Assembly (NCBI GenBank): GCA_032164245.1
Contig: JAVMKO010000005.1
Location: 41,010,133 to 41,074,132, forward strand
DNA from: Sternotherus odoratus
Lineage: Eukaryota; Chordata; Testudines; Kinosternidae
Reading direction: 5' to 3'
DNA: 64,000 bases
Shown piece by piece: positions 12,611-26,273 of the stretch. The notes beneath the pieces are model-generated. The model saw nothing but the letters and a program-made list of their open reading frames with translations. It ran no database searches and was not told the origin of the DNA. Numbering within the stretch: position 1 is the stretch's first letter; each line of letters starts with the position of its first letter. Made by a program: the position numbers and the translations under genes.

Positions 12611-14012
12611 ATTCTGGCCACCTCTAAACTATAATTTCTCCCTACTTTTTCAGGAGGCCTTTAACAAGCTGTTACGCCTTATAGGCCCCTTCTTGACCCA
12701 AACCAATCTCTACTAGGCAGTTTCTCTTCCCTTAGCCTACTTAAGGAGTTTAACCTTTTCATTGTGCATTCTAGCATTGGGTACAAAACCCACATCACAA
12801 CTCCTGCAATGCAGTTCCTGCCCTAGACATGGACTTGGAATCTGCAAAACTCCAAGGATTGAGTAAATGACATAGTGATGTACCTACAGTTACACCATTG
12901 TTATCAATACCCATCTAACTACCAGCTGTGCTGTAATAAGGATCAAACAGTTATATAGCGCCACAATGGACTTTTCAACATTCCACTCACTGGTTGACTG
13001 TTCAAACCATACAGGAAACACTTCACCCACCTCTGAAATGGACTCACCACCTGTAGATAAATATGACAGCAATATGAATCAATAATACAGTCAGGTATTG
13101 AAGTTCTCTTCTCCTCTCTCCATTCTAGTTTCCCATTTTTCTCCTACTACGACAGCTCAAACTGCTTTTAGACATTGGTTTAGCTTCTAGTTATCATCTT
13201 TGTATTTTTTAGAACAATTACAAATCAATATTCACACATTTAATGAGAATGATTGTTTCAAAAATATAGCCTGAATGGTATTTTTAAGTGATTCATAAAT
13301 GCACCTTTTCTCATAATGTCTCAAACAACAATCCCTTAATTGCCTATGCATCAGAAATTTTAAAAATAGGCAAGGAATTAACATAATGCATCATATACTA
13401 CATTTGCATCCTCTTAAGATACTCTGTATATTCCTTCCTCCCTATTTATTTGATTAATTTTCCCTCCCCTATTTTATCTATTTGTTGTCATTTAGTGCAA
13501 AATTGTCATTGACTTCAGTGGAATCAAGATTTCTCCCTTGTAAAGCTCTTTTGAAATAGGGCCCTGTCTTATATGTGAGAAGTGCCTAGCGTGTATTAGG
13601 AACTAGCTACCTAATAATTATTATATCAATAAGCAAAAAAACCAGCAACAAAATCAGACCTTGTGTTTCTTGCAATTTCATTGTACTAATCAACAGGTTA
13701 CATGAAGAGGTGTGGTGTATTGTACTATCTGAGCCACAGAAAGTCGATAGATGTTGATTAGTGTCCAGCCCTTGGAAAATTTTAATTTTTCATTGAAAAG
13801 TTGAATCCTGAACATTTTTAGTGAAAAACTGGGAGTTGTAGTTCAGGTGCCTAACACAACCTTTTATCTCCATAGGCTGGGATCCCTATAGCTACCATGA
13901 TGCACCATGGTCTCCCTCCTTCAAGAGGGTGGCAATGTATTATGGGAGTCCCTGGCTATGGTGCACCATGGAAGATGTAGTCAGGAGGGGGAAAATCAGA
14001 ACTTTTTCTTAT

Positions 14013-14224
14013 CAGTCACAATATCTGTTAACTTCCACCTCTGGGCGGCACTTGAAATTCTTTCTGAGCTGCACACAGCAAATAGAGGGCAACATGGTCA
14101 TACATATGGAGAGTCTGAGCAGCTCCTGCTCTGCATCCTTGGTAGCCATTTACATGTGTGCAAAGTGACTGTAAATCCTCCAGCTGAAATCAGCAGGCAA
14201 GGACCCCAATCATCCAGAACAGAA
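14013..14224 (+). repeat. 212-bp inverted repeat, left copy
   Basis: Reverse complement of 16499-16711 with few mismatches. Shared blocks include TCTGGGCGGCACTTGAAATT and TGCACACAGCAAATAGAGGG. Both copies can be read as the same peptide fragment, but the class is unknown. Confidence 0.88.
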
Positions 14225-14559
14225 GTTGTTAATTACAACCTGTTCTCTTCTAACATAGCCAGCAAGAGAGATTTCCAGGAAACTTAGCTACTTGGAAATG
14301 GCCAACAGCCATACTTTTTGGATAGAGGGGGCAAATGGAAGACAGTTTAGGTAGAGTCATTTTGAAATGACCTGTTAACTCACATCGTTTGGTGGAGTTT
14401 CCCCACCAACTCTACAGAAACATTCTCTTCTGCCTGCCGAGTTAACCTAGCAATTTGCCGACCAAACCAGTTTTCTAAGCCAAAGTTATAGTAGGGATTT
14501 CTGCTCCAAGCTGACTGCAACACCATGGAGGGGCAACTGCACAATAAATACTTCTCTCT

Positions 14560-14710
14560 TCTACGGTGCTTTTTGTGCACAGGTCTCTAATCGCTTTACA
14601 AAAGAGGGCAAGTATTATTATTCTCATTTCACCGATGAGGTATAGCAAGTAGGTCTCCTGACCCTCCATCAAGTGTCCTAGCTATTAGGCAACAAGCCAG
14701 CTGGTTTCAT
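14560..14710. mobile_element. MIR-like SINE
   Basis: CTAATCGCTTTACAAAAGAG, TATTATTCTCATTTCACCG and GTCTCCTGACCCTCCATCAA are a diverged MIR-type copy. A shorter piece is at 45180-45260. Confidence 0.5.
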
Positions 14711-15297
14711 CAACCCTTTAACCTCTCAGTTGAATCAGCAGATCTCCATGTCCGGTATAGAATATATATGTTAGGCGTGAACAATATCAGGCACCAATTA
14801 GCCGTACGTTGTTACACGTCAGTAACCAAGCCATTCCTGAGAGCATGGGACCGACGGCACTGAGAGGCGACTCCTAGGACCAGCAACCAGCCTGCAAAGC
14901 TCAGCAAGGCATGGGGCAGATCCCTGGGGGACTGGGGCAGGCAGCAATGCCCCAACACAATCCATGCAGTGGCTTCAGAGCCATTCCTTGGAGCCTACTG
15001 CAGCCCAAGAGCAGAAATAGTCTTCTCAAGCCCCTTACCTGGCATAGGACCAGAAACTCCATATAGTGCAGAATCCCCCAGCCCCATCTGTCCTCCAGCC
15101 TCCACCCATTCCCTGTTATGTAAGATCCAGTGCAGCACCAGACTCCAGGCTGCACTGCTCCCCCAAATTCTGCCCCTCCTCCATGCAAACTACTCCCACT
15201 GCAAAGGGGCCTTTGGAGCAGTGGAGGAAAAGGCAGAGTTTGCCCCTGAGTGCAGGGTGATTGTTCTTTAAAAGGATTTGGAATGACACCTATTTAA

Positions 15298-15420
15298 GAA
15301 CAGGAAATGTAGCTGGCTGGAACGGCCCAGTGGTCCATCTAGGCTGGTGTCCTGCCAATGGCAGATGCTACAGAGCAAGGCAGAATGCCCCAGTAGAGTA
15401 ATTCAGCTTGCGATTTTGTA
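15298..15420. mobile_element. Old non-LTR fragment
   Basis: AGAACAGGAAATGTAGCTGG, CGGCCCAGTGGTCCATCTAG and GTCCTGCCAATGGCAGATGC resemble the start of the repeat family at 17938, more diverged. Confidence 0.5.
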
Positions 15421-16374
15421 CCAGGCTGGGAGGGATCACTCGCTGACCCACTTATGTCCTGGAGCCTGGGGATTGATACCTTGCTCTAACTAGAGTCACT
15501 AGTCTCTGCCTTGTAAGCATCAAATCCTGCCTTTTGAAACGCATTAGATCCTCAGCTAGTGTACCTGGGCACTGGCGTCAATGGAGCTACACCAACATAC
15601 AACAGCTGAGGATCTGGCCATTAAAATGAGTTTCCATGTGGAAAAGTTCACACAGCTTCATCGGGGGTCCAGGTTTATTGCCTCTCGCAGATTCATTTCA
15701 TGATTGCAGATGGTTCTCCTGCAAACTCAGCCAGGGAGCGGAGTGCCCGGGTAGGCTGCTTTTGGCTCACACATCATCACCAGAAGTGAGGCGTGAACAG
15801 CCCGAGCGCCACCGGTGCAAACTCATCCTTGTGCTTTGAAGGCAAAATCTGACTGGCAAAATATTTAGGCTGCACTAGAAGCAAGCCAGAATAGCAGCAG
15901 TGTCCAAGCTTAGGAGCAAGCCATCTCCGTTTTCAGTTCCCGGGTTACAGACCAGACGCCTCACGAGCTGAGTTTGAAAGCTCACAGGATTCCATATTGC
16001 CCTTCCCTGGTGCAGGGAGGGTGCGTAACCCTCCCATTCCAAGTTAGCCCGTGTTTCATACTCACTTTGCTCTGGCGTAAATGAGCATGAAAGATGCAGG
16101 ATCAGACTCACGGTTGTTTCCAGACATGCCTTGCAGGAGTTCCTGAAACACAACGTCTCCCAGGGCAAAGCAGCTGCAATGCCTCTGTGCTCCTCCCTGC
16201 CTGGGTGCACTCTGCTGCCCCATGAGACGTGGGAACACAATGTCCTGGCCTCGGTTCACGTAGCCCACGCACGCTCCCTCTGCCCTGGCTGCTCCCTGTG
16301 GAGATGGGTAATAGGGAAGCGTCCAATTACTGATCAGTGGAGCCAATTGGCTATGGAGTCACTGAGACCAATAA

Positions 16375-16496
16375 TCAGAGGTAGCCATGTTAGTCTGGAT
16401 CTGCAGAAGCGACAAAGAGTCCTGTGGCACCTTAAAGACTAACAAAAGTATTGACACATAAGCTTTCGTGGGCTAGTACCCACTTCGTCGGATGCA
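16375..16496 (+). repeat. Dispersed GTTAGTCTG...CCCACTTCGTCGG repeat
   Basis: This is the same family as 53451-53572, including CCTGTGGCACCTTAAAGACT and CTTTCGTGGGCTAGTACCC. It directly abuts one arm of a 212-bp inverted repeat starting at 16499. Confidence 0.8.
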
Positions 16497-16498
16497 AT

Positions 16499-16711
16499 TT
16501 CTGTTCTGGATGATTGGGGTCCTCACCTGCTGATTTCAGCTGGAGGATTTGCAGTCACTTTGCACAGGTGTAAATGGCTACCAAAGATGCAGAGCCCAGG
16601 AGCTGCTCAGACGCTCCATATGTGTGACCATGTTGCCCTCTATTTGCTGTGTGCAGCTCAGAAAGAATTTCAAGTGCCGCCCAGAGGTGGAAGTTAACAG
16701 ATATTGTCACT
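16499..16711 (-). repeat. 212-bp inverted repeat, right copy
   Basis: Partner of 14013-14224, separated by 2.3 kb. One end lies two bases from the dispersed repeat at 16375-16496, which replaces the flank seen at the left copy. Confidence 0.88.
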
Positions 16712-17937
16712 GATATTGTGAGGGCGGTGTGCAAAGCGCCCGCAGGTTGCAGGAAAGCAGTGTCAGGCCCTATTCTGGGAGGACCTGAAGCCTGCATCTG
16801 AGCTGCCAACTCTTTGATGCCTCTTTGAAATGGACGTGGCTGCGATGGAGGCGCCTCTCCAGAGAGACGCCAGCGAGGCTGGCCTTTCTCCCTCCCGCGC
16901 TTTGAAACATCTGCTTGTCCTGCTCCATTTCCGTAGCGGGCTCTGCAGAGAAGCAGACAAACGTTCTCTTTGCTAAGTAGCAGCTCCTCTCTTTCAAGGG
17001 CGGCCTCAGCCTGAGCTGGGTCACCATCTTCACAGACATCAAAGGCTTGAAAGGAGACCGCCAGCCCGCACCTTCCCGTTCCTGCCGCGGCTTAGAAACA
17101 TGCTGCACTAATTACAGCAGAGTTACCAGGCGGCTGTGTCAAAAACGGCGCCTTCCTCCTCCTCGGCATTAGGGTCAGAGCAGCTCAGTCCATCTCCCGG
17201 CCAAGAGAGCCAGACTCGCACTAGCAGGGCTCCAGTCACTGTGCTAAAAATAGCGTGGAGGAGTCAGCTGGAGGTTCCCAGCCCACCAAAGCATCCCAGC
17301 TGGCGTTGCACCCCAAGCCGTAGTGTCCACACTGTGATTTTTAGTGCAATAGCTGGAGCCCAGCGGGCACAGGCAGGGACGCTTGCTTCCTGCTACTGTC
17401 TAGACAGGTGAACTCCCGTAGCCTTGCGACGCGGCGCAGCTGAGAAGGGGGCCAGCCAGCTGAGTTCTCCTCTGCCTCATGAATCATCAGCTAAATCCTG
17501 GCCTTGCTGCAGTTTGTGCTTTGGGAGGACTCCACATCCAGCTTCATACCCAGCCTCATTTAAATCCCTCCTGAAAACCAACCTGGGCTCTGATTATGTT
17601 GCTCAGGCTGGGGCCCACCTGTGGCTATCAGGACCACTTCCATGGCAGCTGGAATCACAGAGCACCTGTCCTTGCAGTCCCCCTGGCCTCCTCTTGCCCA
17701 CCTGTCCCTGCAATCACCCTGTCCTCTTCCCCACCTCATCTACCCACTGAATATTATCAAAGCCCAGGCCTAGATTACTACACCCAAGGGCAGGCACTGG
17801 CTCAGCATTATTTGTGCTATGGGGCCTGGATCCCTGGCTGGGCTGGTTAAAGTTCTGCTGTAATAATAATAAAACACATGCCATGCTGATTGTTCTATCT
17901 AGGAGACATTCACATGCTACAGGGATGGACGCTAGCA

Positions 17938-18330
17938 CAAAACACAAGACCATAAGAGAGGCTGTACTGGGTCAGACCAAAGGTCCATCCAGCCCAGTAT
18001 CCTGTCTACTGACAGTGACCAATGCCAGGTGCCCCAGAGTGAGTGAATCTGACAGGTAATGATCAAATGATGCCATCCATCACCCCCCCTCTGACAAACA
18101 GAGGCTAGGGACACCATTCCTTACCCATCCCAGCTAATAGCCATTAATGGATTTAACCTCCAGGAATGTATCCAGTTCTCTTTTAAACCCTGTTATAGTC
18201 CTAGCCTCCATAGGCAAGGAGTTCCACAGGTTGACTGTGCTCTGTGTGGAGAAGAACTTCCTTTTATTTGTTTTAAACCTGCTGCCCATTAATTTAATCA
18301 TTTTCCTTATTCACTTTCTCCACACCACTC
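17938..18330. mobile_element. CR1-like non-LTR fragment
   Basis: CTGGGTCAGACCAAAGGTCC, CAATGCCAGGTGCCCCAGAG, AATAGCCATTAATGGATTTA and GGAGTTCCACAGGTTGACTG form a repeat common in turtles and related reptiles. The halves around 32393-33160 are the same family. The assignment to CR1 is from memory. Confidence 0.65.
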
Positions 18331-18720
18331 ATGATTAGACAGATGAGCTAGTCGTGAGTTTGTGGTGAAATGTTTTTCAATGGAAAATTAATTTTCTGCA
18401 AAGTCTTTCCTGGGAAAACTTTGATTTTCACCAACATTTTTCAATTTGCAATCAGGAAAATCGAAATGAGGGTTTTTTTGATGGGTCACCCCCAGCTGAA
18501 ACATTTCTCTTTTTCAAACCAAATCAGGTGGTTTCATTTCAGGTCAATGTGACACTCTGATAGGTCTCCCTGAGTTGCAACAGTGCCTGGGAGAGTTATA
18601 ATTTGGATGTCCATGATGCATCAGGGTTTCTCCTCTAGCTGAAGCACTGCATCATGAGAGTCCTGTGACACCAGTGCATCATGGGAAATGTAGTCCAACT
18701 GGGGAACCCAGCACATAGAG

Positions 18721-19784
18721 CAGAGCTTTCCAAACTGTGTGCCGCGACACATTAGTGTGTCAGCAGCAGTGTGTAGGTGTGTCGCGGGAACTAAAAGCAC
18801 TTCCCTGGTCAAAACTGCTGGAAAACAAGCTGCTGCTGCTGCTGCTGCAGGCTTGGCCAGTGCTGGCCAGCAGAAGGGGGGCGGGAGGGGGCAGAAAGCC
18901 CACTCCCCTCCCTCCCCACGCAGAGATAGTCGGGGGAAGGAGGATTGCACCGCGGCCGCGGCAGGAGACTCTGTGGGCCTTGCATGCAGGTGCCGGGAGG
19001 GGGAAGGAGGGGAAGAGCCCAGAGAGCCTCCCCCCGCCCCGCAACCTGGCTCTGCCCCCCCGCAAGGGTCCCCCGGCCTCCCCTTGCTGCCCCCTTACAC
19101 CTTCTCCCCAGGAGCAGAGCGTCCCTTCTCTTCAGTTCCGTGCAGCAACATGCTGCCTCTGTTGCTGCAGGGTCCTAGCACCCTCCTACTTCTGCTGCCT
19201 GTGATGGGGGTGAGTGAGTATGCTGCTGCTGAGGGGTGGGGGCAGGAAAGGAGGAAGCTGACCCAGAGCTTGCTGCTGCTGGCAGGGAAAGGGCTGGGGG
19301 GAGTCCTCCTCTCTGGCTTCAGTCCCAGGGCAACCTGCCTACACCCATCCCAAACTCATCCCCAGCCTGCCCTACCCCAGAGCCCACACCCAGCAAGAGC
19401 TTATCCCCCCACACCCCAATCCTCTTATTCCACCAAATATTGAAAAGCTGTGTTCATCCCATTAACCTTATACAGCCCATTAAAATGGTAAGTAGTTATT
19501 GGTGGTCAACTTTTTTTAATTCTTGCACATATTTACATACTGTTACTCGTAAATGACAACAATGAATGTTATCTTACAAATCATATATTTTTTAAAATAT
19601 AAATGAAAGGTTTTCATGAGATATGTTGTGTCCCCATACATTTCGTTATTACAATTTATGTATGTGTATCTCTTATAACGGGTTAGCTTAACCTCCAGTT
19701 TGCTAGTAAAACTGAATTACTGTGTCGTGAAATGATGCATGTCTAAAAAGTGTGTCACCAACATGAAAAGTTTGGAAAACTCTG
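18721..19784. mobile_element. Non-autonomous hAT, 1.06 kb
   Basis: Ends are CAGAGCTTTCCAAACT and AGTTTGGAAAACTCTG (15 of 16), with perfect 8-bp target duplications ACATAGAG at 18713-18720 and 19785-19792. The start continues GTGTGCCGCGACAC. The interior 18830-19420 is GC-rich and without a recognisable gene; the right part is AT-rich. Confidence 0.95.
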
Positions 19785-20932
19785 ACATAGAGGCTCACAA
19801 AGGCTTTTGACATATAACTCCCAATAGGCAACCCAGTAGCTCAGAGACAGTTCAATGTTGAACGGATCCGAAATGAAACACTCTGATTCAAGAACGTCAA
19901 AATGGTTTTGATTGGAAAAAAATTGATATTTTGACTTGTCGTTCCTAGATTCAGGCTGGAAACCGATGTCAAACTCTCCGAACTGGCCTCTGGGATAGCA
20001 ATTCTGATTTTCTCACAGCTTTCATAGACTGATGAACTGTAGATTTTGGTGGCAACAGACAGCTTTTGAAGGGGACAGTGGCGAGGGACAGATGGGAAAA
20101 GGCATCAGATAGATCCCATGAGATCCCTGGGTCATAGGCCACACTTCTGTTCATTCTGCTGGGTGAGGGCAAGAAAGGGGACAATCTAACCCAAGGAAAT
20201 TACATACAAAAATCTGCATTGCCACAGCATGAGGCTTGCAGTTAAACATCACAGTCAGGAGATGCAAATGCTAATATTTCAATGCCAGCATTAACGCAGG
20301 CACATTGGAGAGAGAACATCCTGTTTCCTAGTCCTGGTTCTTTGTTACCTGTGTGACTTAATTTAGTCCTGTTCGTGTCATAACGGTAGTAAAAAGACCC
20401 CGGATCCAGCTTTTGGTAACCTTCCGCTTTCCTGTCTTTTCGTGATATGAGCCACACAACACTTAAGTTGCACTAATATCATTTTTGCATTGAACAGAAA
20501 AACATGACTCTTGCTCCCTGATTTGCTGCGGTGTTCTAAATGAAAGTAATTGTTTGGGTTTCCTTCCTTGACTATTCAACCCTCTTTGTTACTGCCAAGG
20601 GCTGTTCTGATCTGAAAAGTGACCGAGTAAAACTAGCCATCCCTTGCTCCGTAGATGCATATTCCATCACATTTGAGCCCTTTAGCAGTAAAAATAAGGT
20701 GTTGCTACTTTTTTTACTCCCGTTACCCTGCAAAGCCAGCCCAGCTATAATGGAAGAGGGAGTTGGTATTTAGAGCTCCTCATGCATCATCCATAGAAAT
20801 GGTTACAAAGTTCTGGGCAGTGCCCCCTGTGCAAACCCATCATTTGTAATAGGGGTACGTAGGTGTCGCCAAAGGCTGAAATTTGGTTACAGTGGGTTAC
20901 TGAGTGCAGAATGTGCATCACTGATGATTACT

Positions 20933-21262
20933 AGAGCTGGTCAGGAAATGCTTTTTTTCAGGAAGGAAGGGGAAAAAACGTTTTTTCATTGTCATCATAT
21001 TTATAATTGTCATCATATTTTTTCTTTGAAAGTGTGTGTTTTAATCAGTCCCACTGAAAAATATTCTGTTTCTGGCAACCCAAAAACAATTTCCGTTTTT
21101 AGTAGCTGGGGGTGGGGGTGGGGACGTGTTTTTTGTTTTTCCAGTTTGTTTTTTGAAGAAGATCTGGACCTATGATGCAAACAGGAGACAAAACACAATG
21201 TTTAGTCAAAAAGCCGTTTCCACCGAAAAAAACATTTTGACAGAAAATTTTCAGCCAGCTCT
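20933..21262. repeat. GAAAAT/TTTTCA-rich dispersed element
   Basis: Bounded by AGAGCTGG and CCAGCTCT, it is filled with TTTTTCA and GAAAATATT-type words. Similar stretches at 2550-2770, 9060-9372, 12180-12610 and 18340-18550 suggest one old family with short inverted ends. Confidence 0.55.
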
Positions 21263-23174
21263 GTGGCTGGTGCACGGGAAGGAAAGACCTGACTTAGATC
21301 CAGCATGAGCTTGTGTGTGGCACAAGCAGTTAGGGAAAAAACAACTCCCAGGTATGCATGGCTAAAAGGACAGACTGCATGACATGGGGCCTTCGGGTGT
21401 AGAAAGCCATGCAGCTACATCCCTACTTAGCATTGGCTTTCTAATTGGCCCATAATTACATAGACAATACAACCCCCTTTAAAATCAAACTCCTCTTTTC
21501 ATCCAAATTTCAGTAAGATCACTCTGGATAATTATCCACTGGGTCCTGCTTTTGATGTGCCTCCTCCCCACACAAAAATTGGATAAATGAGGGTTCAGTC
21601 TTATAAAATGGTCAACAGATCCAGTACATAGTATTGACTTTCTGTGATGCCACCTATCATTCCTTGCAACTGAGGTGCTCCCCCAAGTTTCATATAGGGC
21701 CAGATCACTCTTTCATTGACAAGTAACAAACCTCAGAACTCCCCAGCTCTCCACCGATATATATTTTAGCACAGGTTTCTAACCCTGATGGTCCACAAAA
21801 TACTTGACCTTTCCTTGGTCAGTGACAGTGTCTGAAAATCACCCATCCTGTTCCGTAACTCAGTACAATTGAAAAAGCAGCAATCTCATGTTTTGAAAGA
21901 AAGAAAAACATTTTTGTGAAAGCTGTTTGAAGTGGCTCAGAGTTTGGAATACTAGAAATAGTTCCAGCATAGAGCAGGTGAGATGGCCAAAGCGGAATGA
22001 TAAATGCAGGTGAGCCCATTGATGGCTGTCACTTCCATATGTGCATGTTTATCGAGAGCTACCAGTAGTGAAAATCCCACAGTCCGCTGGAAAAGAGATT
22101 GTGTTGCAGATCTATGATGTGATCAAAGGATCGCTCTTTGCTGCTGAGCTATCGTAACCAAATAATACAAACCTCGTTAAACTGTAGGGAAAAGCCCAAG
22201 GCAGATTTAAAGCATTTTATCAAGAGACTAGTACAAACCAAAACCCCAAATCCAAATAGCCCTGAACTTTGTGGGGTTTGAAATCCCAGTCTGAATCTTG
22301 CAGCTCATTTCTATATGTGCCCTTAATTAAAGTCAAACAGTTTGATAGCAAATTAGCAACTACATATGCTGATCAACTAAGTTACCTCTGATGGCCTGGT
22401 AAAAATCTGTGGATTGGGTGAATTAACTCTGATGGCCCAATCTCACCACCTAGGGAGGTTTCATAGGGTCTGGAAATTAAACCTAAAGTATAAAGATGCA
22501 AATGAGTTTTTACTTCTGGTTTTCTACTGCTTCTTTCACAAGGAAAATCTGACAAGAGGAGGAGGAGGACCAGGACCAGGACCCTGTAATATAGTTTTGT
22601 GTCCTGTTCATTTTAAAGCTTTCTTTGTGCCCATCCCTCTGAGGACAAGCAAAGCTCACACACACTCCTTTCCTTGCACACACCAGTTGGGTGTGCCAAC
22701 CAATTCCATGTCTGTGAGGGCTATTCCTTAGCCTGCAATCTTGCCACTCAGAGAAAAGCCAAACTGGGATGTGCTGTCGCTAAATAACTTACAGTGCAAT
22801 TGTGAACATTTTTGGAACCACTCTTGTACTCACCAGCCACTTATTTTCCTTAAAGGGGAAACAAATGTTTTTCCTTAGCTGGCATTTCATCTCTTCTGTG
22901 TTACCAACCCAGGTCATTCCTGGTTCCCCACAGCCAGCAGCAGCACCTCTGCAACAGGCTCTCAGGCAGGAGTGGTGATTCTAATCATTTGAGTTTGGGA
23001 TCACGGTGCTGCATAATAAATGGTCACCCAGCCTTATTTTCACTGCCTTCTTGTGCCTCACTGTGTAATACAAGCTGGGACCAATCTAGCATGCTGGAAC
23101 CAGCTGATCCTTGTCTGGGTAATTGGCTGATCCAAATGCTCCTGCAGGAAGCAACAAGGAGATTATTTGAAATG

Positions 23175-23350
23175 CAGCCTGGGCCCACCTCTTTAGTGCT
23201 GTGCACCTAATCGCTATCCCTACCTGCAAGGTGGGTAGTGTTATCCCAGAGGCAAAAAGCAGTCAGGTGTCTAGCCCAAGGTCACAGAAGGAGTCAGTAG
23301 CAGAGGAGTTCCTGGTTCCCAGCCATGTGCTTACCCCACTAAGTCCCTCT
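23175..23350. mobile_element. MIR-like SINE
   Basis: CCTGCAAGGTGGGTAGTGTT, GTCTAGCCCAAGGTCACAGA and GGAGTCAGTAGCAGAGGAG match the MIR 3' part. Confidence 0.6.
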
Positions 23351-24764
23351 CAGCCCAACTTATTCTCTCTGTCCTGCCTTAGTGACAAAGTGCCATCAGG
23401 GCCCCTTACTCATACGTCCGAGGCCAGAGCATCTTTGGATGCCAGCCTTACTGCTTCTGCGTGGCTCGGGCTGGTAGCATATGCTCACCCGGCTGGGGTT
23501 GGCACTCTGCTTTCCCACACACACACTCTCTCCTCCAAAACCCTCTCCACACTGGCAAAGCTGAGACGCCTCATTCACCACCCGTGGGAGCAGTACTGTG
23601 AACAGAGCTCGGCCACGGTACCGACCCCAACCACAGTCTGATGCCCATCTGCCCCCACATCTGCCATTGGTGGCACAGCAGGGGTGAGTTACAGTCCATT
23701 TGACCAGCATAGAAACCGCCCTAGCACACAACCCGAGCAATTCTGCCAAGGCCCCGTCTCTCTGCTAATCCAGGAAGGTGGGTTCTGACAGGGCACATGA
23801 CCGAGGGCTGGCTAGACGCCTCTACAGGCCTGGGATAACAGGAGAGAACTGCGTGACCCACTAGTGCCGCGTACGCTACCAAGAAGCCCAAGCTTGGTGT
23901 AGAGAGAAAGAGCCCGATATGTGTGATTTTCATACCATGGAGGCAGGAGAAATGCTAGAGAGGAAGCGTTTTTCTCTGCTTCGCACTTCCCGATAGGCAG
24001 CTCTGTAAGTATTCATCAAATGGCCTCTAACAGAGTAATAGATCCCAGATTTCATTCCGCCCACGTACACCTTCTTAACAGAATATCTGTGTTTGTTCAC
24101 TCTGTTGTCTGGCCTCCTGTCAAGATATCCTGCAGCCAGCCTGGAGCTGCTTCTAATGGGCTGCCAGGGGATTTGTTCTCTGACAGGAGTGTGTACCAGG
24201 TGCTGACAGCTTGCTGGAACGCCTCGCTGTGCTCGCAGGATTGGAGATTGGGCTCTTATTCTCACCCTGTCAGACTGGCTAGGTGGCGATGAACCACGAT
24301 GCACTCCTCTGTAGCTTTCCGTTGCCATGCGGGGCCAAGAGAGTGTCTTGGGGCTGGCAGGTCTGCTGAGTGGAGTTTGCATGGTACCCCAGGCCTCGCA
24401 GTGTAGTGTGGGCTGCAGCATTCAAAGATGAGCTGCAATTAACCTTCTGCTTCCCTTCAAATCAGGGATCTCCAGTAGCCACAGCCAGTATTAGGACTAT
24501 GCAACCAAGCACCATGGGGACCCAGAAACACAGCGTCAGGAGCAAGCTGAGTGTCTTACGATGCAAATCTGTTTCCCATGCTCCTTCCTTTGGGGAGCCA
24601 TTTATCATGGGACTAAATTAACACAAGCTCTGCTCCCCTTGAGCATCTTCCACCTGGGGAAGCCAAATCAGTAGGTGTGAAGAAATGTTTGTGCAAGTAC
24701 GCAGGAGCATGCAGCAGGTGTGCTCAGGCACAGGAGAGCAGACACAGGTGTGTAACACTGGAGG

Positions 24765-24878
24765 GCTAAGTGTGAGCACAGAGGCAGCTGTGTGGAACTG
24801 AGTGAGCACAGAGGAAGAGCAAATCTTTGTAAGTGTGGAACTGTGAGTGTGAGCACAGAGGCAGAGAGAATCCTTGTA
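24765..24878 (+). repeat. Degenerate tandem repeat GTGTGAGCACAGAGGCAG
   Basis: GTGAGCACAGAGG recurs three times with partly conserved spacers (TGTGGAACTG, TTGTAAGT). It is irregular in unit length. Confidence 0.6.
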
Positions 24879-26192
24879 AGTTAACATAACATTCATACTA
24901 CAAATATTTCTTCTTCCTTTTCACACAGGGCAGGGAATGTGGCCCCCTGCCCATGAGTCACAACCTAAGCTAGCGAGGAGGGAGGCAGCTTTAGCTTAGC
25001 TGTGAATGAGAGGCTGCCTTCTGCCCTCACGACATGAGCCTGATTATACACGAGTGCTCTTCTCTAGAGTAAGGCAAAGTCCTGCCCCTCGGGCACCTGT
25101 ATGAGTCTGCTCTGAACATATAGGTACTGTGCTTGCACCCCAGTGCAGGGCCTGACGTGCACCCAAATAGACACGTGTGTCTATAGTCACTAGTTCTGGA
25201 AAACACCCAGTCTGTAGTAGCTGAGCTCACAAGCAGGAGCACAACTGTAGAGGCCCAGCTGACATCAGGCCCCGACTGTGTGTATTCTGTCACCCTGCGT
25301 CAGCCACAGGGGACTGGAGCGTCACAGCTCTCAGGCACGAGGGGTGAATTCGTGGGGCGAGTGACATCTATGGTAAAACTCCCATTGCATTAGGGAGGCC
25401 AGGATTTCACCTGGGATTCCAAGCAGAGGATCTCTGAGGATCGAGGGGTTTTATGGTGCTGATGGTCCCTGGGATGGAAGGACACCCAGCTCATGGCAGG
25501 ATTGGGGCCAGCATACTCCTGGTAGGGTAAAATAGGAGAGAAGGAAAGCTGCAGGAGTGAGGGGCAGAGGAGAGCAGGATGGAGGAGAGGAGAGGGATAG
25601 GGAGGAGAGGGTGCAGGGTTGCCCTGGGCACGCATGTTGCAGATCAGGCAGGGCTGGGTGAACTAGCAAGGATGGAATGAGACCTGAAACTCTCTCCTTT
25701 GCCCTGAACCAAACCCTGGGGAGCAGACATTTCAGCTAATCCACCCCCATTTCTGTGCACTTAGATTCAGCCACGGTTGGAATGGAGGCTGCCATCCTAC
25801 CAGATAGGCTGACTGGGGCAGTGCCTGCAAATGACCCACCATCAACCAGTGCTAGAAACTGGACCGAGCAGGCAGCTCTGCCAACATTTCCAGCCCCAGT
25901 CCTACACCAAAGAGAACCGGGCACGTTTAGATCAGTGTCCAACAACCTCTGGCCTTTCCAGCCTCACCATCCCCTGTGCCCCAAGCTAAGACCTGTCCAG
26001 TTGGCAGTGGAGTCAGCGACAAAACTGGGATGGATACACTGGGGACAGGTCTCTAGTTGTTCCAAAATCCTGGGCAGGATCCAGAAGCTGATGCCACAAA
26101 GACATGGCACTCATCACGACTTAACAATCTGGAGTGGAGATCTGAGCTCAGGGGCATATGGACAAGCACTCTGCCCCAGAGACCACCCCCTC

Positions 26193-26273
26193 CTGGAACC
26201 AGACCACCCCAGGTCTCTTCTGGAACCAGACCACCCCAGGTCTCTTCTGGAACCAGACCACCCCAGGTCTCTT
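26193..26273 (+). repeat. Three tandem 27-bp units
   Basis: CTGGAACCAGACCACCCCAG plus GTCTCTT is repeated three times without change, followed by a CT-rich stretch. Confidence 0.93.

Larger units (their letters stand above)
8707..18337. other. Non-coding stretch with scattered repeats
   Basis: Besides listed elements, 9373-11980 and 12620-14000 show no gene. 10560-10860 is GC-rich and has a G run. 14720-15295, 15420-16370 and 16712-17935 have short chance frames only. Confidence 0.6.

Noticed and set aside
18739..19443. A 234-codon GC-rich open frame
   Set aside because: It lies wholly within the non-autonomous hAT at 18721-19784 and has no transposase features.
24700..24880. Possible CRISPR-like or other regular array
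   Set aside because: The spacing is irregular, the units are diverged, and the genome is vertebrate; it is a degenerate tandem repeat.
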